A stretch of 5,567 bases of DNA from UBA1443 sp964445745. GTDB taxonomy: Bacteria > Omnitrophota > Omnitrophia > Omnitrophales > Aquincolibacteriaceae. The translations under genes and the position numbers were made by a program. Each line of letters opens with the position of its first letter. The stretch's first letter is position 1. The stretch is from the NCBI GenBank assembly GCA_964445745.1, contig CAYULU010000063.1, positions 1 through 5,567 on the forward strand, read 5' to 3'. The notes under the pieces were generated by a model. That model did not search any database. It was not told the origin of the DNA and was given only the letters and a program-made list of their open reading frames with translations. This document shows positions 5,274 through 5,567 of the stretch, one piece after another.

Positions 5274-5567
5274 TTATTTTTTAAGCTCTTTTTTCAAAAA
5301 TTCCTTAGACCGTTCAATCCGTTCTTGCAAGCGTTGCGAAACCTTACTGTAATCGATTATTTGAGTTAACTTTTGAGAAATTTCGCTAGAGAAACCAAGG
5401 AAGCGGTCTTCTATCCCGACCATTCTCAACAAGCTTTCCATTCGGGAATTAACGGCTTGGCCGGTTCGATGAGCCACAAAGAACTCGCGATGATAAATCA
5501 TGGAAAAAGAAATGCCATGGAAGGAGTTATTAATAACGGCCCTGGCCTGACGAATTAAATTTATAAA
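5274..5567 (-). CDS. Polysaccharide pyruvyl transferase family protein, C-terminal part (5' end outside window)
   Basis: The minus-strand frame is open from the window edge to a TAA at 5274-5276, giving the last 97 residues of a longer protein. It begins near AVINNSFHGISFS, which matches the conserved NSFHG segment of the polysaccharide pyruvyl transferase family, followed by a strand (REFFVAHR), an NSRMESLLRMVGIEDR stretch, and a charged C-terminal helix ending in FLKKELKK. The pattern of NSFHG, then NSR.xSLL..LG..dR, then IDY..V...L...I..S..FL is typical of the C-terminal end of this family, so the 3' end looks complete. Members such as CsaB and WcaK-type enzymes add pyruvate ketals to cell-surface sugars; which sugar is used here cannot be told. 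The first ATG in view (5501) is internal, since the conserved motif lies upstream of it. The gene is co-directional with the operon below but separated from it by about 375 nt, so it is probably a separate unit. Confidence 0.8.
   Translation of the reverse strand, partial: FINLIRQARAVINNSFHGISFSMIYHREFFVAHRTGQAVNSRMESLLRMVGIEDRFLGFSSEISQKLTQIIDYSKVSQRLQERIERSKEFLKKELKK

Noticed and set aside
5151..5369. Plus-strand open frame of 72 codons across the repeat edge
   Set aside because: It overlaps the pyruvyl transferase 3' end and the kinase relic on the opposite strand, has no ribosome site, and shows no domain.

Overview
The window is a compact bacterial operon read on the minus strand, from about 4898 down past 1. 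Upstream of it lie a short intergenic stretch and the 3' end of another minus-strand gene. No rRNA, tRNA, CRISPR array or transposase is visible. The gene types (a polytopic histidine kinase with a 7TM-like N-terminus, a polysaccharide pyruvyl transferase family protein, and a PlsC acyltransferase with an HAD-IB phosphatase) suggest an uncultured Gram-negative-type bacterium. A lineage such as Omnitrophota would fit, but this is impression only; no marker gene is present to place it.

Layout from right to left, in transcription order. (1) 5567-5274: C-terminus of a polysaccharide pyruvyl transferase family protein, cut by the window edge. (2) 5273-4899: gap holding a broken fragment of a second histidine kinase gene (about 5058-5175). 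Within it, 101 bp are identical, except for one base, to a stretch inside the intact kinase gene. (3) 4898-4350: response regulator with a receiver domain and a helical tail. (4) 4331-3426: PlsC-type acyltransferase. (5) 3429-2773: HAD-IB phosphatase. (6) 2776-413: membrane histidine kinase (multi-TM, GAF, HisKA, ATPase). (7) 408-37: stand-alone receiver domain. A further gene may start at 13 (GTG) and run off the left edge.

Spacing is very tight: 18 nt, a 4-nt ATGA overlap, another 4-nt ATGA overlap, and a 4-nt gap. The five genes are therefore almost certainly co-transcribed and partly translationally coupled. The simplest reading is a two-component or phosphorelay system with two receiver proteins lacking any DNA-binding domain, co-expressed with an enzyme pair that acts on membrane lipids or related substrates. 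Whether the signalling proteins control the lipid enzymes, or sense the membrane state they create, cannot be told from sequence.

The most unusual points are the kinase-derived direct repeat flanking most of the operon, the codon-position pattern of differences at its edge (marking a relic of a paralogous kinase), and a sharp fall in GC content partway through the intact kinase gene. Together these suggest recombination or domain shuffling among kinase genes here.
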